From the NCBI RefSeq assembly GCF_019049625.1, contig NZ_JAFMOY010000111.1, forward strand, positions 21,992-85,991: DNA of 64,000 nt, read 5' to 3'. The notes below the pieces were generated by a model. That model was not told the DNA's origin. It worked only from the letters and a program-made list of their open reading frames with translations, and did not search any database. Position 1 is the stretch's first letter. Every line of letters starts with the position of its first letter. This document shows positions 18,762 through 27,801 of this stretch, one piece after another. The translations under genes and the position numbers were made by a program. The DNA is from Rahnella ecdela (GTDB lineage Bacteria > Pseudomonadota > Gammaproteobacteria > Enterobacterales > Enterobacteriaceae).

Positions 18762-18974
18762 GATGCTTCCTTAGTGAATGAAGTGTTAGAACAACCGGCG
18801 CTACATTAGCGCGTTCCGTTCTAAACAGCGTGACGTTTTATAGCAGTGAAGTGTGACGAAATGCTGGTTTGCGACAGACCTCCCTCTTTTTGTCAGAGCA
18901 TGTAAAGACATCCCGGTGTGGATCAATTCTTGCATTCAATACCCCCGCAAAAAACATCTGACAGAGGACCACTG

Positions 18975-20243
18975 ATGACCATCACCTTTATTGCACACTC
19001 CACGCCCGAACCTGCGTTGTACGGCGCGATGGCGGCGATACTTGCTGAACTCCGCGCTTTGCCGCTGTGTCACTTCCCCGTCAGTCATGATGCACAACGT
19101 TACCCGAATGCCCGTCAGCACGTCACGGCGCAGGGGCACGCACTGACCAGCGGACTGGTGTGGCTTGAGCGCCTCACCGGGCGCGGTGCGGGTGAAGAAA
19201 CTGGCCTTGAATCTCTTATTTATCGGGCACTTAAAGAAGATATCGTCGTGCCATTGCGTGAGCCGTTACCCGCAGGGCTGGCGGCACAAATCACGGAACA
19301 CGGCATAGAAATTGAGTCACTGACCGTGGTGCGCAAACAGGATAAATTCCAGCTGGAAGATTGTGTCACCGGCAAAATTCGCAGTAACGGCTGGGGGCGC
19401 GATACCTTCGGTCGCTGGGCGCTAGGCTCCGTTTCACAGCCGGTCATGCGGGCAGGAAAAACTCTGCGCGTGGCGCTGGTGGGTGATTTTGCCGAGCAGC
19501 GTGACAGCTATCCGGCGATGCTCGCTGCACTGGGAGACGCCGCCGATGCACTGGCAATGAACATTGACGTGGTTTATGTGACCGCCGCATTACTGGGCAG
19601 TCAGCTCGACTGCACGCTTTTTGATGTCGATGGCATTATTTTGCCGGGAGCGACGTTAACGTCAGGCGATCATCAGGCCAGTCCGCTGGCGACGGCGGCC
19701 TGGGCGCTGGAAAACCGCACGCCAGTGCTGGGCATCAATCAGGGAATGCATCAGATGGTGACGGCGCTGGGCCAGAAAGTGCTGGGACAGGACAGCGTGG
19801 TGATGCACGGCCCGTCGACGCTCGGTAGCCTGCAAACCGGTCTGCCGCTCGCCGAACACGCGCAGCCGCGTCTGGGGAACCATCCGGTTATTACCCGCAA
19901 TGGCAGCCTGCTGGCGAATAAAATGGGCGACGAATTTACGCTGCGCTATAACCAGCGCCGCTATCTGAATCCGCAATTACTGGCAGAACTGGAAAGTTCG
20001 GGATTACTGATTTCGGGTTACGACGAAAGCGGGGAACAGGCGCAGGCGGTAGAACTGGATAATCATCCGTTCTTTATGGGCGTTCAGGGACAACCGGAAC
20101 TGATGTCGCGCCGCGAGCGCCCCAATCCGCTGCTGATGGCGTTTCTGCAACAGGTGCGTCAGAGCAACCGTGAGCGGGATGTCAGCCACGCGGCACTGAC
20201 CCAAAGCGTGCGGTTAAAGCATCCGCACCTGCTGATGGGCTAA
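18975..20243 (+). CDS. CTP-synthase-like glutamine amidotransferase-fold protein with a degenerate catalytic triad
   Basis: Start at 18975 (MTITFIAHSTPEPALYG) has AGAGGA 8 bp upstream; an in-frame ATG at 18918 lacks support. The 422-residue product has an unrecognised N-terminal 165 residues. The C-terminal domain then resembles that of CTP synthase: RVALVGDFAEQRDSYPAML, DVDGIILPGATL, RTPVLGINQGMHQM, the RYNQRRYLNPQLLAELESSG region and NHPFFMGVQGQPEL. The nucleophile position of GxCxG is N255 (GINQGM) and the His of the HPE motif is Q373 (QPEL); only Glu375 remains. Glutamine hydrolysis by the usual mechanism is therefore not expected. It converges on hpxT with a 12-bp gap, so it is not co-transcribed with the hpx genes. 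Confidence 0.8.
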   Translation: MTITFIAHSTPEPALYGAMAAILAELRALPLCHFPVSHDAQRYPNARQHVTAQGHALTSGLVWLERLTGRGAGEETGLESLIYRALKEDIVVPLREPLPAGLAAQITEHGIEIESLTVVRKQDKFQLEDCVTGKIRSNGWGRDTFGRWALGSVSQPVMRAGKTLRVALVGDFAEQRDSYPAMLAALGDAADALAMNIDVVYVTAALLGSQLDCTLFDVDGIILPGATLTSGDHQASPLATAAWALENRTPVLGINQGMHQMVTALGQKVLGQDSVVMHGPSTLGSLQTGLPLAEHAQPRLGNHPVITRNGSLLANKMGDEFTLRYNQRRYLNPQLLAELESSGLLISGYDESGEQAQAVELDNHPFFMGVQGQPELMSRRERPNPLLMAFLQQVRQSNRERDVSHAALTQSVRLKHPHLLMG

Positions 20244-20255
20244 ATTTCGTGAAAC

Positions 20256-20591
20256 TTAGCTGCCGCGATAGGTCGAGTAGGAATACGGACTGATCAGCAG
20301 CGGCAGATGGTAATGATCTTGCTCCCCGTCGATCATCACATCAATGATCGCCGAGTGATAAAGCGTGTCGCGCCCCGTCGCTATGAAATACGCGCCAATG
20401 TCTGCACATAGCCGGTAATGGCCGGAAGCCACCGGTTCCGGCGTTAATTTCGCGGCGCGCCCGTCGGCATCAGTTTGGCCTTCGCTGATGAGCGTGATTT
20501 TCTGCCCTTCCAGGCTTTCCAGCCAGACGCGTACGCCGGCAGCAGGCTGTCCCAGAGAGGTATCGAGAATATGCGTGGTGATGCGGGTCAT
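20256..20591 (-). CDS. hpxT: 5-Hydroxyisourate hydrolase
   Basis: Transthyretin-fold enzyme that opens 5-hydroxyisourate to OHCU, the step after urate oxidation. The 111-residue product has the family length. It shows THILDTSLGQPAAGV at the N-terminus, a central arginine-containing strand and the diagnostic C-terminal tetrapeptide YRGS. Its start overlaps the hpxQ stop by 4 bp, so it is the last gene of the hpxFGHIJKQT run. Confidence 0.95.
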   Translation of the reverse strand: MTRITTHILDTSLGQPAAGVRVWLESLEGQKITLISEGQTDADGRAAKLTPEPVASGHYRLCADIGAYFIATGRDTLYHSAIIDVMIDGEQDHYHLPLLISPYSYSTYRGS

Positions 20592-21085
20592 GGCTGGAAT
20601 ATCTCCTTTAAACGCAGCAGGGTGATTTCTTTTAGCTGCTGAGCAGTTTCCTGATATTCGGCGTCGGGTGAGTTCTTCAGACGTCGTTGCAAATTTTCGA
20701 GGATCTCTTCTGAACTGCGCCCTTTGGCGCGGATCAGAAATACCCGCCCGAAGCGCTGTTCATATCGCAGATTACCTTCATGCAGCGCATCAATCACCGT
20801 TTGCTGGCTGATATTGAGCGTCGCCTGTTCGCCGCGGGAAAGCTGTGCTTCTTTGCTGGCACCGCTGGCGCGCTCACCGATACGCGGATGCGCCGACAGT
20901 GCCTGAGCAATATCTTCCTGCTGCCAGTTTTCACAGGCTGATTCGGCGCTTTGCAGCACGTCTTCCACACAAATGTAAGGCCGCGCGTCACTGACCGATT
21001 TCGCCCAGGCAGGGATATTCACCAGCGGGCGCAACAGAGCCACAGCTTCGAATTCTGACAGCGCGTTGAATTCTTCAAAGGTCAT
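20588..21085 (-). CDS. hpxQ: OHCU decarboxylase
   Basis: Decarboxylates 2-oxo-4-hydroxy-4-carboxy-5-ureidoimidazoline stereospecifically to (S)-allantoin (UraD family). The 165-residue helical protein has FNALSEFEAVALLRPLVNIP, the catalytic-His region AHPRIGERA, SRGEQATLN, and FGRVFLIRAKGRSSEEIL. It overlaps hpxK and hpxT by 4 bp on each side. In Klebsiella hpxQ and hpxT lie in another operon with a permease; here they are appended to the allantoate operon. Confidence 0.94.
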   Translation of the reverse strand: MTFEEFNALSEFEAVALLRPLVNIPAWAKSVSDARPYICVEDVLQSAESACENWQQEDIAQALSAHPRIGERASGASKEAQLSRGEQATLNISQQTVIDALHEGNLRYEQRFGRVFLIRAKGRSSEEILENLQRRLKNSPDAEYQETAQQLKEITLLRLKEIFQP

Positions 21086-22356
21086 AAATGTCCCTCTGCA
21101 AAACTCAGCACCGTATTGATATACGCCTGCACCGCGTAAGCCACGTCACGGGTGGTGACAGATTCGTCGGGATGATGGCTGATACCGTCTTTGCAGCGCA
21201 CAAATAACATGCCCACCGGCCAGCATTCGGCGATAGCAATCGCGTCATGCCCGGCGCCGCTTGGCAGTGACATTGCCTGCCCCTGCAATTGCAGAACGCT
21301 CTGGTTCAGACGGTGTTGCAAACCGGCACTGCACGTCGTCGCGCTGATGCCGTAAAACTGCCCGGCGGCGAAAGTCAGTCCGCGACGCGTTGCGATATCC
21401 CTGCCTTTCGCCAGCAGCGTTTCCAGCAGCGCAGAGAGATCATCATCGCTCGGCCCGCGTACATCCAGCGACAATTTGACCTGCCCCGGAATGACGTTCA
21501 CCGCGCCCGGCAGACATTCCAGCGTGCCGACTGTTGCCACCAGATTGCGGCCGGTGGCGGTGGTGATGCTTTCAATCGCCAGCGTCCATTCGGCGGCGGC
21601 CGTCAGGGCGTCCTGACGTCGCCCCATCGGCACGGTTCCGGCATGTCCGGCGTGACCGGTAAATTCGCAATTAAGACGACGCGCGCCGTTGATCGCCGTG
21701 ACCACACCGAGCGGCACATCAGCCGCTTGCAGGCACGGGCCCTGCTCGATGTGCAATTCCAGATAAGCGCAAAAATCGCTGACCGCACGCTGTGACGCGC
21801 CGATTTTCAGCGGATCCAGCCCGACATGTTGCATGGCCTGCGCCACAGAAATACCCTGCGCGTCCTGACGTTCCAACCAGTCAGCAGGCCAGGTGCCGGT
21901 CAGTCCGCGACTGCCCAGCAGCGTGATGCCAAAACGCGTCCCTTCTTCGTCGCAGAACCCGACAATTTCCACAGCCATCGGCAAGCGAATAGCGTTCTGA
22001 TGCAAATGTGCCACCACTTCCAGCGCGGCCAGCACGCCGAGCGGTCCGTCGTAACGCCCCGCATTGCGCACGCTGTCGAGATGCGAACCGAGCAGTATGG
22101 CCGGTGCCAAAGCGTCTAGCCCTTCGTAGCGTCCGCAAATATTACCAACGCTGTCCTGCCAGACGCGCATACCGGCGGCGGCCATCCATTCCCCCACCAG
22201 ATGGTTGGCCTGTAAATGTTCTTGTGAGATATACACGCGGGTGAGTTGTCCCGGCGTTTCACTGATGGCGGCGAGTGCGTCGCAGCGCGCCATTACCCGT
22301 TCAGCGGCAAGTTTTGCGCTGTCGGAAACCGCAGCCAGCGTAAAGGCTTCTGCCAT
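21082..22356 (-). CDS. hpxK: Allantoate amidohydrolase (M20 family)
   Basis: Zn/Mn-dependent hydrolase that releases ammonia and CO2 from allantoate to give (S)-ureidoglycine. The 424-residue product carries LLGSHLDSVRNAGRYDGPLG with the first metal ligands, CDEEGTRFG, LELHIEQGPCLQ, the dimerisation-domain GHAGHAGTVPMGRRQDAL, and SGAGHDAIAIA. An alternative in this family is N-carbamoyl-amino-acid hydrolase, but the adjacent hpxJ, with which it overlaps by one base, argues for allantoate. Confidence 0.92.
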   Translation of the reverse strand: MAEAFTLAAVSDSAKLAAERVMARCDALAAISETPGQLTRVYISQEHLQANHLVGEWMAAAGMRVWQDSVGNICGRYEGLDALAPAILLGSHLDSVRNAGRYDGPLGVLAALEVVAHLHQNAIRLPMAVEIVGFCDEEGTRFGITLLGSRGLTGTWPADWLERQDAQGISVAQAMQHVGLDPLKIGASQRAVSDFCAYLELHIEQGPCLQAADVPLGVVTAINGARRLNCEFTGHAGHAGTVPMGRRQDALTAAAEWTLAIESITTATGRNLVATVGTLECLPGAVNVIPGQVKLSLDVRGPSDDDLSALLETLLAKGRDIATRRGLTFAAGQFYGISATTCSAGLQHRLNQSVLQLQGQAMSLPSGAGHDAIAIAECWPVGMLFVRCKDGISHHPDESVTTRDVAYAVQAYINTVLSFAEGHL

Positions 22357-23594
22357 TACTGACCTCCCGCGTAGTGATCCCAGGCTGCCTGCGCCCCTGC
22401 GCCGTATTTCGATGCAAATCCCAGACGATTAAGCACGGCTTCCAGCGCCACCAGCGTCTGCAACACGCAGTCTTTACGCGCGTTGTAACCCATCGTACCG
22501 ATGCGCCAGATTTTCCCGGCCAGCGGACCAAATGACGTGCCGATTTCAATGCTGAAATCGTTAAGCATCATCTGACGCACCTGTTCGCCGTGAACGCCCT
22601 GAGGAATGACCACGCCGAGTACGTTGTTCATGCGGTTATTCAGGTCGCCGAACACTTCCAGCCCCATGCCCTGAATACCCGCCAGCAACGCGCCGCCGTG
22701 CAGTTTATGGCGGGCGATGCCGGTATCGAGCCCTTCTTCCAGAATGATGCGGGCGCATTCACGTGCGGCAAAAAGCATGCTGGTGGCTTCGGTGTGGTGA
22801 TTCAGACGCTCCGGGCCCCAGTAATCCATGATCATGCCCAGATCGAAATAGTTGGAATAAATCATCTCTTCATCGCCGTCGGCGTGGTCGGCAGTACGGA
22901 TGCCTTCTTCCACACATTTACGGCGACGGATTTGTTCTTCAAAGCGCGGGCTGATGGTCACCGGTGAGCTGCCGGAGGGACCGCCGAGGCATTTTTGCAA
23001 ACCGGCAGATACGGCGTCTAATCCCCAGGCGTCAGTTTCCAGCGGGTTGCCGCCAAAGGACGCCGTGGCATCGGAGTAGAACAGCACGCCATGACGGCGG
23101 CAGATTTCGCCCAGTTGCTCCAGCGGCTGCAACATGGTGGTGGACGTATCGCCCTGCACGGTCAGCAACCAGCGTGGTTTCACCGATTTAATCGCATCTT
23201 CGATTTGCTGCGGGTCAAACACTTCCCCCCACGGCGCTTCGATGGTGTGCACTTCGGCACGACAGCGGCGGGCGATTTCGCACAGCAGATGCCCGAACCG
23301 CCCAAACACCGGCACCAGCACTTTATCGCCCGGACGGATACCGGAAAGCAGCACAGCTTCGATACCCGCGCGCGAGGTGCCGTCGATCAGCAACGTCCAC
23401 TGGTTTTCGGTTTTGTACAGCGCGCGGTACAGCGCCATCACTTCGTTCATGTAGCCGGTCATGACCGGATCATATTGCCCGACCAGCTGGCTCGCCATCG
23501 CCCGCAACACGCGCGGATCGGCGTTAATTGGCCCCGGCCCCATCAGCAGACGGGTCGGCGGGTTGATTTGTCCGGGAGAGATGAAATCTGACAT
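22356..23594 (-). CDS. hpxJ: (S)-Ureidoglycine-glyoxylate aminotransferase
   Basis: PLP enzyme of the alanine-glyoxylate aminotransferase group, 412 residues, that transfers the amino group of unstable ureidoglycine to glyoxylate, giving oxalurate and glycine. It shows LLMGPGPINADPRVL, TSRAGIEAVL, FYSDATASFGG, and the PLP lysine in GLQKCLGGPSGSSP. It lies between hpxK and the transporter genes, 18 bp from hpxI. The assignment rests on the hpxJK pairing known from Klebsiella. Confidence 0.92.
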   Translation of the reverse strand: MSDFISPGQINPPTRLLMGPGPINADPRVLRAMASQLVGQYDPVMTGYMNEVMALYRALYKTENQWTLLIDGTSRAGIEAVLLSGIRPGDKVLVPVFGRFGHLLCEIARRCRAEVHTIEAPWGEVFDPQQIEDAIKSVKPRWLLTVQGDTSTTMLQPLEQLGEICRRHGVLFYSDATASFGGNPLETDAWGLDAVSAGLQKCLGGPSGSSPVTISPRFEEQIRRRKCVEEGIRTADHADGDEEMIYSNYFDLGMIMDYWGPERLNHHTEATSMLFAARECARIILEEGLDTGIARHKLHGGALLAGIQGMGLEVFGDLNNRMNNVLGVVIPQGVHGEQVRQMMLNDFSIEIGTSFGPLAGKIWRIGTMGYNARKDCVLQTLVALEAVLNRLGFASKYGAGAQAAWDHYAGGQ

Positions 23595-23612
23595 AGTTAA
23601 TCCTTTACGATG

Positions 23613-24365
23613 TTAGCTGGCAGCGGCTTCATTCAAACCGCGTACGGATGCGATAAACTGTTTCAGCTCGGGAGTTTGCGGGTTAGCAAACAGCGCCCGG
23701 CTTTCGCCCTGTTCCCACACGGTGCCCTGATGCATGAACACCACGCGGTCGCCCACTTCGCGGGCAAAATTCATTTCGTGCGTCACCAGCACCAGCGTCA
23801 TGCCTTCTTTCGCCAGTTGCTCGAGCACTTTCAATACTTCGCCGACTAATTCCGGATCCAGCGCCGAGGTGATTTCATCACACAGCAGCACTTTCGGGGT
23901 CATCGCCAGCGCACGGGCAATGGCCACACGTTGCTGCTGGCCGCCGGAAAGATTCGACGGGTAATAATCCATGCGATCTGCCAGCCCGACTTTTGCCAGC
24001 ATCTGCGCGGCCAGTTCACGGCATTCGGACGCAGATTTTTTCAGCACGCGGCGTGGTGCCAGCATGACGTTTTCCAGCGCAGTCATGTGCGGGAAAAGAT
24101 TAAAACTCTGGAACACCATGCCGACGGAACGGCTGATATCACGCGCCTGAGAATCGCGGTCTGTGATGGTCATGCCGCCCAGTTTGATGCTGCCTTCCTG
24201 ATAGCCTTCCAGCCCGTTCATGCAGCGTAACAGCGTACTTTTCCCTGAACCGCTGCGGCCGATAATCGAAATCACTTCGCCGCTGTCGATATCCAGATCC
24301 ACGCCTTTCAGTACGTGGTTCTGACCGTAAAACTTCTGAACCTGGTTGATGGTGATCAGTGGCAT
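23613..24365 (-). CDS. hpxI: Polar amino acid/ureide-type ABC transporter ATP-binding protein
   Basis: Cytoplasmic ATPase of the hpxFGHI importer. The start at 24365 ([17 protein letters not shown]) overlaps the hpxH stop; a longer frame to 24428 runs into hpxH and is rejected. The 250-residue product has Walker [12 protein letters not shown], a Q-loop, signature [15 protein letters not shown] and Walker [14 protein letters not shown], typical of the GlnQ/HisP group. By operon position it should energise uptake of allantoate or a related ureide. The symbol follows operon order, not a direct match. Confidence 0.85.
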   Translation of the reverse strand: MPLITINQVQKFYGQNHVLKGVDLDIDSGEVISIIGRSGSGKSTLLRCMNGLEGYQEGSIKLGGMTITDRDSQARDISRSVGMVFQSFNLFPHMTALENVMLAPRRVLKKSASECRELAAQMLAKVGLADRMDYYPSNLSGGQQQRVAIARALAMTPKVLLCDEITSALDPELVGEVLKVLEQLAKEGMTLVLVTHEMNFAREVGDRVVFMHQGTVWEQGESRALFANPQTPELKQFIASVRGLNEAAAS

Positions 24366-25018
24366 TACTGTTTCTCTCCACGCAATGATTTTTCTAAATG
24401 CTGGCTGTAACGGGACAGCGGATAGCACATCAGGAAGTAGCCCAGCGCCACTAATCCAAACACTTTGAACGGCTGATAGGTCACGTTATTAAGCATGGTT
24501 CCGGCTTTGGTCAGCTCGACAAAACCGATAATCGAGGCCAGCGCGGTGCCTTTCACCACCTGCACGGAAAACCCGACGGTCGGCGCAATCGCGATCCGCA
24601 GCGCCTGCGGGGTGATTACGCGCCACAGCGTTTGCCCGAAATTCAGGCCGAGACAGCGCGATGCTTCCCACTGGCCTTTCGGTAACGCGACAATACTGCC
24701 ACTCCAGATATCTACCAGATACGCGCTGGTGTAGAGCGTCAGCGCCAGCGCGGCGGCCGTCCACGGGCTGACGTTGATACCAAACAGGCCAAGACCGAAG
24801 AACGCCAGAAACAGCTGCATCAGCAACGGCGTGCCCTGAAACAGTTCGGAATATAAACGCACAAAACGCGTCGGCCAGCGGCGTTTAGTCAGTCGCAATA
24901 ACAGCAGCGGCAGGGTCACCAGCGTGCCACCGATAAACGCAGTCAGCGAAAGCAACAGCGTCCAGCGCGCGGCCAGCAGGAGATTGCGCACAATGTCCCA
25001 GTCGGTGAAGGTCATCAT
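24365..25018 (-). CDS. hpxH: ABC transporter permease (HisM/GlnP type), second subunit
   Basis: A 217-residue inner-membrane permease with about five hydrophobic segments. The family signature is in SELFQGTPLLMQLFLAFFGL and the EAA-like loop KGQWEASRCLGLNFGQTLWRVITPQALR. It overlaps hpxG by one base and hpxI by one base. With hpxG it would form the heterodimeric channel of the ureide importer. Confidence 0.87.
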   Translation of the reverse strand: MMTFTDWDIVRNLLLAARWTLLLSLTAFIGGTLVTLPLLLLRLTKRRWPTRFVRLYSELFQGTPLLMQLFLAFFGLGLFGINVSPWTAAALALTLYTSAYLVDIWSGSIVALPKGQWEASRCLGLNFGQTLWRVITPQALRIAIAPTVGFSVQVVKGTALASIIGFVELTKAGTMLNNVTYQPFKVFGLVALGYFLMCYPLSRYSQHLEKSLRGEKQ

Positions 25019-25683
25019 CAGTTTTCACTCCCAAAGACACGGCGTCCGGCCAGCAGTAACAACTGACGCATCGCCACCGACAACAGCAAATAGAACAACG
25101 TGGTGACCAGATACACTTCAAAACTGAGGAAAGTGCGCGACTGAATTAAGTTCGCGGCAAATGTCAGCTCTTCATAGGACACCTGCGATACCACGGAAGA
25201 TCCGAGCATCACGATAATGCACTGGCTGACCAGCGACGGATAAATGCGTTTCAGCGACGGCGGCAACACGATGCGCAGGAACGTCTGGCTGCGCGTTAAA
25301 CCCAGCACGCGCCCGGCTTCCCACTGGCCTTTCGGCGTCACCTGAATACCGGCGCGGATAATTTCCGTGCTGTACGCGCCGAGGTTAATCAGCATCGCCA
25401 GCAGTGCCGCTTCACCGGCAGTCATTTTCAGACCGATAGCCGGTAAGCCGAAAACGATGAAAAACAACTGCACCACAAATGGCGTATTGCGGATGGCTTC
25501 GACATAAATGCCCCAGACCGCACGCAGGGTTTTATGGTTGCCGCAGCGGATGGCCGCGCCGCAAATGCCTATTGCGACACCGCCAATCGTTGCCAGTACC
25601 GTCAGCTCAATGGTGGTCCATAATCCGGCCAGCAGTTCCGGCATATAAGGCCACAGCGCGCTAAAGTTAAGCTGATAGGTCAT
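25018..25683 (-). CDS. hpxG: ABC transporter permease (HisQ/GlnP type), first subunit
   Basis: A 221-residue inner-membrane permease. It has VEAIRNTPFVVQLFFIVFGLP and the EAA loop KGQWEAGRVLGLTRSQTFLRIVLP, typical of polar amino acid permeases. It follows the binding-protein gene by 24 bp and abuts hpxH. Paralogous to hpxH, which suggests a heterodimer. Confidence 0.87.
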   Translation of the reverse strand: MTYQLNFSALWPYMPELLAGLWTTIELTVLATIGGVAIGICGAAIRCGNHKTLRAVWGIYVEAIRNTPFVVQLFFIVFGLPAIGLKMTAGEAALLAMLINLGAYSTEIIRAGIQVTPKGQWEAGRVLGLTRSQTFLRIVLPPSLKRIYPSLVSQCIIVMLGSSVVSQVSYEELTFAANLIQSRTFLSFEVYLVTTLFYLLLSVAMRQLLLLAGRRVFGSEN

Positions 25684-25707
25684 GAAAGATCTCCGTCAAA
25701 ATCCTGA

Positions 25708-26499
25708 TCACGCGCCGATGGAAGCTGGCAGCGGAGCCTTCATCCATTTTTCAGACAACGTATTCAGCGTCTTGTCTTTAATGCCTTCAGCGATCAGCTC
25801 ATTCACTTTGTCTTTCAGCGCCGGTTCGTCTTTACGCAGCCCGACGTAGCACGGCGAGTCTTTAAGCATCACTTTCGAAACCGGGGCTTTGGCCGGATTC
25901 ATGCGGGCAATGACAGCTACCACCAGGTTGCCGGTAGCGATGTATTCAACCTGACCGGACAGATAGGCAGACAGCGTGGTGTTGTTGTCTTCGTAACGCT
26001 GAATTTTGGCGTCTTTCGGCGCGACATCCGTCAGCGCCAGATCTTCCACCGCCCCGCGTGTCACGCCGATGGTTTTGCCGGACAGCTCTTTCAGATCCGC
26101 CAGTTTGTCACCTTGTGCGCCAAACACGCCGAGGAAGAACGGTGCGTAGGCGTTGCTGAAGTCGATCACTTTTTCGCGCTCAGCATTTTTGCCGAGGCTG
26201 GAAATCACCAGATCGACTTTATCCGTTTGCAGATAAGGCACGCGGTTGGCGCTGGTGACGGGCACCAGTTGCAACTTAAGTTTCATCTTATCGGCCAGAT
26301 ACTGCGCCATATCGATATCATAGCCTTCCGGCTGCAAATCCTTGCTCACCGAACCAAACGGCGGGAAATCCTGAGGGACAGCCACGCGCAGCACGCCGCG
26401 CTTCTGAATATCCTGCAACTGATCGGCCATCACACCCGATGCCTGAAGCACCAGCATTGCCGCACCTGCCCAAGCCAACAGCCGTTTGTTCATGTTCAT
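25708..26499 (-). CDS. hpxF: Periplasmic substrate-binding protein of the ureide ABC importer
   Basis: A 263-residue family 3 solute-binding protein. Signal peptide in residues 1-25 (MNMNKRLLAWAGAAMLVLQA..VMA). The mature part has the usual pattern RGVLRVAVPQDFPPFG, GYDIDMAQYLADKM, LVPVTSANRVPYLQTDKVD and LSGKTIGVTRGAVED. First gene of the hpxFGHIJKQT run; 258 bp separate it from hpxU, and that gap holds its promoter and an inverted repeat (26650-26676). Probable ligand: allantoate or another purine ureide, inferred from operon membership. Confidence 0.87.
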   Translation of the reverse strand: MNMNKRLLAWAGAAMLVLQASGVMADQLQDIQKRGVLRVAVPQDFPPFGSVSKDLQPEGYDIDMAQYLADKMKLKLQLVPVTSANRVPYLQTDKVDLVISSLGKNAEREKVIDFSNAYAPFFLGVFGAQGDKLADLKELSGKTIGVTRGAVEDLALTDVAPKDAKIQRYEDNNTTLSAYLSGQVEYIATGNLVVAVIARMNPAKAPVSKVMLKDSPCYVGLRKDEPALKDKVNELIAEGIKDKTLNTLSEKWMKAPLPASIGA

Positions 26500-26757
26500 A
26501 GATTATCTCCGGTGAAAAGTTTTTGGAACGATAGATTCTTATATTTAAAACTTTGCAACGAATGTGCCAAAAGCGACGCGCCGAAAAAAATGTGCGCAAA
26601 GTCACGGTATGACAAGGAATTAGAAAAGGACGGACAGGATCAGAAGCGGTTTTTTTGCCCTGAATCAGGGCAAAAAGCGTGAAGTGATGAAAAACAGGAT
26701 GCACTGAAATCGTGCGAAAGCACCACAAAAGCGCCGGATTTGTTCCTCAGTAGGGAA

Positions 26758-27597
26758 TCACCGCTGTTCCAGTTCATCCAGAGAGTTATACAAATCGCTT
26801 ATCTGATGAATGCGCTGACGGCCTGAGGCGAGAATATCGTGCAGCAACGCATTGCTGAGTAAATTCGCCAGACTCATGGCGGAAGAATAACTGTCGAACG
26901 CCGACACGCTGTCGAGCGGCGCGGCCAGATGCCAGGTGGCAAGCGGGATAAGCGTCTGCGCCTGCGGTTCGCAAATCAGCAGAACCGGTACGCCAAGCGT
27001 CTGTAACTGCATCAGAATTTCCTTCGCCATACGCGGCCTGCGGCGGAAAGCCACGAAAATCACCACGTCCTGTTCAGTCAGATCCACCAGTTCTTCCGCC
27101 AGTGTTTGTCCCGGTTGCGGCATGATCATCACGCCTGGACGCACCTGAATCAGCTGCTGACGTAAATGCAACGCCACCGGATAACTGTTACGAAAGCCCA
27201 GAAGACGCACCTGTCGCGCCTGACTCAGCGCCGCGATCAACGCGCCAAACTGTTCGCCGTCAATCTGGTTAATCCACTGCGTCAGATTGGCCATTTCCTG
27301 CTTATAGTGCCGCGATAACAAGGTATTACCCTGCACCGCGTCACGGCTGTCGGTCAGCGGCATTCCGCTCTGGCGCAGGGTGCGCATTTCATTGCGCATA
27401 TCGCGATAACTCGGGTAGCCGAGGCGCTTAAACAGGCGGCTGACTGTGGCTTTCGACACGCCGCTAAGCCGCGCCAGCTCTGCGCTGTTGTAACTCATCA
27501 GGTCGTCGATGCTGGCAAAAATAAAGTCCGCCACCCGCTGTTCCTGCGGCGTCAGTTCGGCGTAATGATCACGCAGACGCTCATCAATCTGTTTCAT
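26758..27597 (-). CDS. hpxU: RpiR/MurR-family transcriptional repressor HpxU
   Basis: A 279-residue regulator with an N-terminal winged helix-turn-helix (SAELARLSGVSKATVSRLFKRL) and a C-terminal SIS sugar-phosphate-binding fold (VRLLGFRNSYPVALHLRQQL). The start at 27597 (MKQIDERLRDHYAELTPQEQR) follows AGGGGA at 5 bp; an upstream frame to 27651 lacks a ribosome site. It is divergent from hpxW and lies directly upstream of hpxF, the arrangement of the Klebsiella RpiR repressor of allantoate genes. It probably controls both flanking operons. Confidence 0.88.
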   Translation of the reverse strand: MKQIDERLRDHYAELTPQEQRVADFIFASIDDLMSYNSAELARLSGVSKATVSRLFKRLGYPSYRDMRNEMRTLRQSGMPLTDSRDAVQGNTLLSRHYKQEMANLTQWINQIDGEQFGALIAALSQARQVRLLGFRNSYPVALHLRQQLIQVRPGVMIMPQPGQTLAEELVDLTEQDVVIFVAFRRRPRMAKEILMQLQTLGVPVLLICEPQAQTLIPLATWHLAAPLDSVSAFDSYSSAMSLANLLSNALLHDILASGRQRIHQISDLYNSLDELEQR

Positions 27598-27801
27598 CTT
27601 TTCCCCTAACCCTTGGGTATTTGTAACCAATGTTTCAGCGGAACATACCATGCACTAAGCTTGCCAATGCAAGCAAAATTATGTGTGAAAGCCACAACGT
27701 TCTGCGGATGTGGAACACCTCTTGCTTAACTTAATCCCTACGCGCCCTAAACCCTGCAAGCACGGGCAGCATAAAAAAAGCGTTTCTAAAAAGGACATCG
27801 C

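Noticed and set aside
26650..26676. Palindrome TTTTTTTGCCCTGAATCAGGGCAAAAA split as terminator of hpxU
   Set aside because: The T run precedes and the A run follows the stem on both strands, so it lacks a proper T tail; kept only as an inverted repeat mentioned under hpxF.
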